From assembly GCA_003280225.1 (NCBI GenBank), contig QCFO01000006.1:1-64000 (forward strand): DNA of 64,000 nt. The letters are read 5' to 3'. The notes under the pieces were generated by a model, which searched no databases, was not told the origin of the DNA, and saw only the letters and a list, made by a program, of their open reading frames with translations. Within the stretch, counting starts at the first letter, position 1. The number at the start of each line of letters is the position of its first letter. The position numbers and the translations under genes were made by a program. This stretch comes from Prochlorococcus sp. AG-363-K07. Its GTDB lineage: Bacteria > Cyanobacteriota > Cyanobacteriia > PCC-6307 > Cyanobiaceae. This document shows positions 62,476 through 64,000 of this stretch, in pieces.

Positions 62476-64000
62476 TTGAGTCAAGATCTTTTCAGCTATT
62501 CAGGACAGCAAATTCAGAAGCGTAATGCTCCTTTGGCAGATCGTTTGCGGCCTAAAACATTGGATGATTTTCTTGGTCAAAAAGCAATTTTGGCAGAAGG
62601 TCGACTCTTGCGACGAGCTATAGCTGCAGATCGAGTAGGAAATCTGATTTTGCATGGTCCTCCAGGGGTGGGAAAAACTACATTGGCAAGAATTATTGCT
62701 GCTAATACTCGTTCAAATTTCACGATTTTGAATGCTGTATTAGCGGGGATCAAGCAACTTCGGGAGGAAGTTGAAGCTGCGATAAAAAGATTAGAAAGGC
62801 ATGGCCTCCGAACGATCTTATTTGTTGATGAAGTTCATAGATTTAATACTGCGCAACAGGATGCCCTTTTGCCATGGGTAGAAAATGGCACAGTGATACT
62901 GATAGGTGCTACAACTGAAAATCCATACTTTGAAGTCAATAAAGCTTTAGTTAGTCGTTCAAGATTATTTCGACTACAACCTTTGGAACCAGATGCTTTG
63001 CATCAGTTAGTCAAGCGTGCACTTCAAGATGTGGAGAATGGTTTTGGTAAAAAACAAGTAGAAATAACGAATGATGCAGTTGTTCATTTAGTTAAGACTG
63101 CCAATGGTGATGCACGTAGCCTACTTAATGCTCTTGAACTCGCTGTTGAAAGTACACCTACTAATTCAGATGGATTGATCAAAATTGATCTTCATATTGC
63201 AGAGGAATCTATTCAAGAAAAAGCAGTTCTTTATGACAAGCAAGGTGATATGCATTTCGATACTATTAGTGCTTTTATTAAGTCTTTACGTGGCTCTGAT
63301 CAAGATGCTGCCTTGTTTTGGTTGGCTCGTATGTTAGAAGCAGGAGAAAATCCAAGATTTATTTTCAGACGTATGTTGATTGCCGCAGGGGAAGATGTTG
63401 GCTTGGCCGATCCCCATGCGATTGTTGTTGTTGAAGCATGTGCAGCTGCCTTTGAAAGGATTGGTTTACCCGAAGGAATTTATGCTTTAGCTCAAGCAGC
63501 TCTTTATTTAGCGTCAACTGATAAAAGCAATAGCCTGATAGGCTTTTTTCAAGCAAGAAAAATCGTTCAACAATCTCAGTCTGACGAGGTTCCCAGTCAT
63601 TTAAGGGATTCACATAGAGATAAAGATGCATTTGGGGATGGACTTGGTTATCGTTATCCTCATGCTTTTCAAGAGCATTGGATTGCGCAACAGTATTTGC
63701 CTAACTCATTGCAAGGAGAAGTTTTCTGGCACCCTACTAACCAAGGATGGGAAGGCAAGCGTAGGTCAATTATCTTAGAGAGAAGAGCGGCACAGATGGC
63801 AGCAACTTTTGAATTTGCTCAAGACATTAAGCCATCAATCACTAGTGGCCCTGAGTTTTCACAGCTTGAGCGATGGATTCAGCGTCAGAGTGATTTGCAC
63901 GGGCAGCGGCTTGAGCAACTTGCGGAGAAATTATGGCTTGGTATTTCATTACAACCTAATGATCGCGTTTTGGTCATAGGAGGTTCATTATTATGGGCTT
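62476..64000 (+). CDS. rarA: RarA/MgsA recombination factor fused to a second domain, cut by the window edge
   Basis: The frame was read directly and runs off the right edge (508 codons seen). A probable TTG start at 62476 gives MSQDLFSYSGQQIQKR, then APLADRLRPKTLDDFLGQ. AAA+ motifs: Walker A LHGPPGVGKTTLARI, Walker B ILFVDEVHRFN, sensor GATTENPYFEVN and the RarA C-terminal region (FRRMLIAAGEDVGLADP; YRYPHAF). After residue about 440 a new domain begins (LERWIQRQSDLHGQRLEQLA; NDRVLVIGGSLLW), with a Rossmann-like opening. Cyanobacterial RarA is known as such a fusion. RarA acts at stalled replication forks. Confidence 0.92.
   Translation, partial: MSQDLFSYSGQQIQKRNAPLADRLRPKTLDDFLGQKAILAEGRLLRRAIAADRVGNLILHGPPGVGKTTLARIIAANTRSNFTILNAVLAGIKQLREEVEAAIKRLERHGLRTILFVDEVHRFNTAQQDALLPWVENGTVILIGATTENPYFEVNKALVSRSRLFRLQPLEPDALHQLVKRALQDVENGFGKKQVEITNDAVVHLVKTANGDARSLLNALELAVESTPTNSDGLIKIDLHIAEESIQEKAVLYDKQGDMHFDTISAFIKSLRGSDQDAALFWLARMLEAGENPRFIFRRMLIAAGEDVGLADPHAIVVVEACAAAFERIGLPEGIYALAQAALYLASTDKSNSLIGFFQARKIVQQSQSDEVPSHLRDSHRDKDAFGDGLGYRYPHAFQEHWIAQQYLPNSLQGEVFWHPTNQGWEGKRRSIILERRAAQMAATFEFAQDIKPSITSGPEFSQLERWIQRQSDLHGQRLEQLAEKLWLGISLQPNDRVLVIGGSLLWA

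Noticed and set aside
1..64000. CRISPR arrays, insertion sequences, rRNA genes, prophage or integrase genes
   Set aside because: Looked for on both strands; no regular spacer arrays, transposase motifs, rRNA stretches or recombinase genes were seen.

Overview
The window comes from a low-GC marine picocyanobacterium, most likely a low-light-adapted Prochlorococcus. The markers are plant-type photosynthesis genes (psbX, ycf66, acsF, an hli-type protein), a sufR-sufBCDS cluster of cyanobacterial layout, and a circularly permuted two-piece tmRNA whose tag ends in APVAA. Genes are densely packed, with many 1-8 base overlaps, and several starts appear to be TTG. This is recognition from the sequence alone; no database search was run.

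Layout. 1-6.4 kb: a flavodiiron pair (flv3, then flv1 running off the left edge) and a three-gene TRAP transporter. 6.5-11.1 kb: a MEKHLA/PAS-like protein, a SWIM zinc-finger protein and a SNF2 helicase. 11.4-21.3 kb: housekeeping genes alaS, speA, ndk, thiO, gatB, coaE and argJ. 21.3-26.4 kb: an AT-rich accessory island at the 3' end of argJ, with two paralogous secreted proteins that have a YadA-like anchor, small ORFs and gene debris. 26.4-28.8 kb: a small membrane protein, a conserved short protein, an FdC2-type ferredoxin and acsF. 29-32.2 kb: a glycosyltransferase and an ABC exporter. 32.5-36.4 kb: small membrane proteins, the tmRNA and an RNA methyltransferase. 36.4-44.5 kb: smc, a PRC-barrel protein, an LpxB-like protein, tRNA-Leu, accC and a YggT protein. 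44.5-50.9 kb: psbX, ycf66, two TolB-like lipoproteins, an hli gene with an SbmA-type ABC transporter, a HIT protein and def. 50.9-59.1 kb: an S9 peptidase and the suf cluster with its divergent regulator. 59.3-64 kb: a DUF4912-like protein, a small membrane protein, phosphoglucomutase and the start of a RarA fusion protein.

The most unusual part is the argJ island. The last codons of argJ recur twice downstream, each time inside a direct-repeat module of about 155 bases. Each module has two tandem TATACC pairs; the TATACC units within a pair lie 10-11 bases apart. The distal pair ends exactly 46 bases before the argJ-end copy in both modules. The first displaced argJ end still encodes INADYTT-stop with only synonymous differences from the live gene over those codons, so it diverged while part of a working argJ. 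Each interval carries one YadA-like surface protein with a conserved anchor and a diverged exposed part. I infer repeated site-specific integration of surface-protein cassettes at argJ. No integrase gene is visible in the window.

Functional links supported by neighbourhood: Flv1/Flv3 as paired alternative electron sinks; FdC2 next to the cyclase AcsF; SufBCDS with divergent SufR; and SWIM with SNF2.
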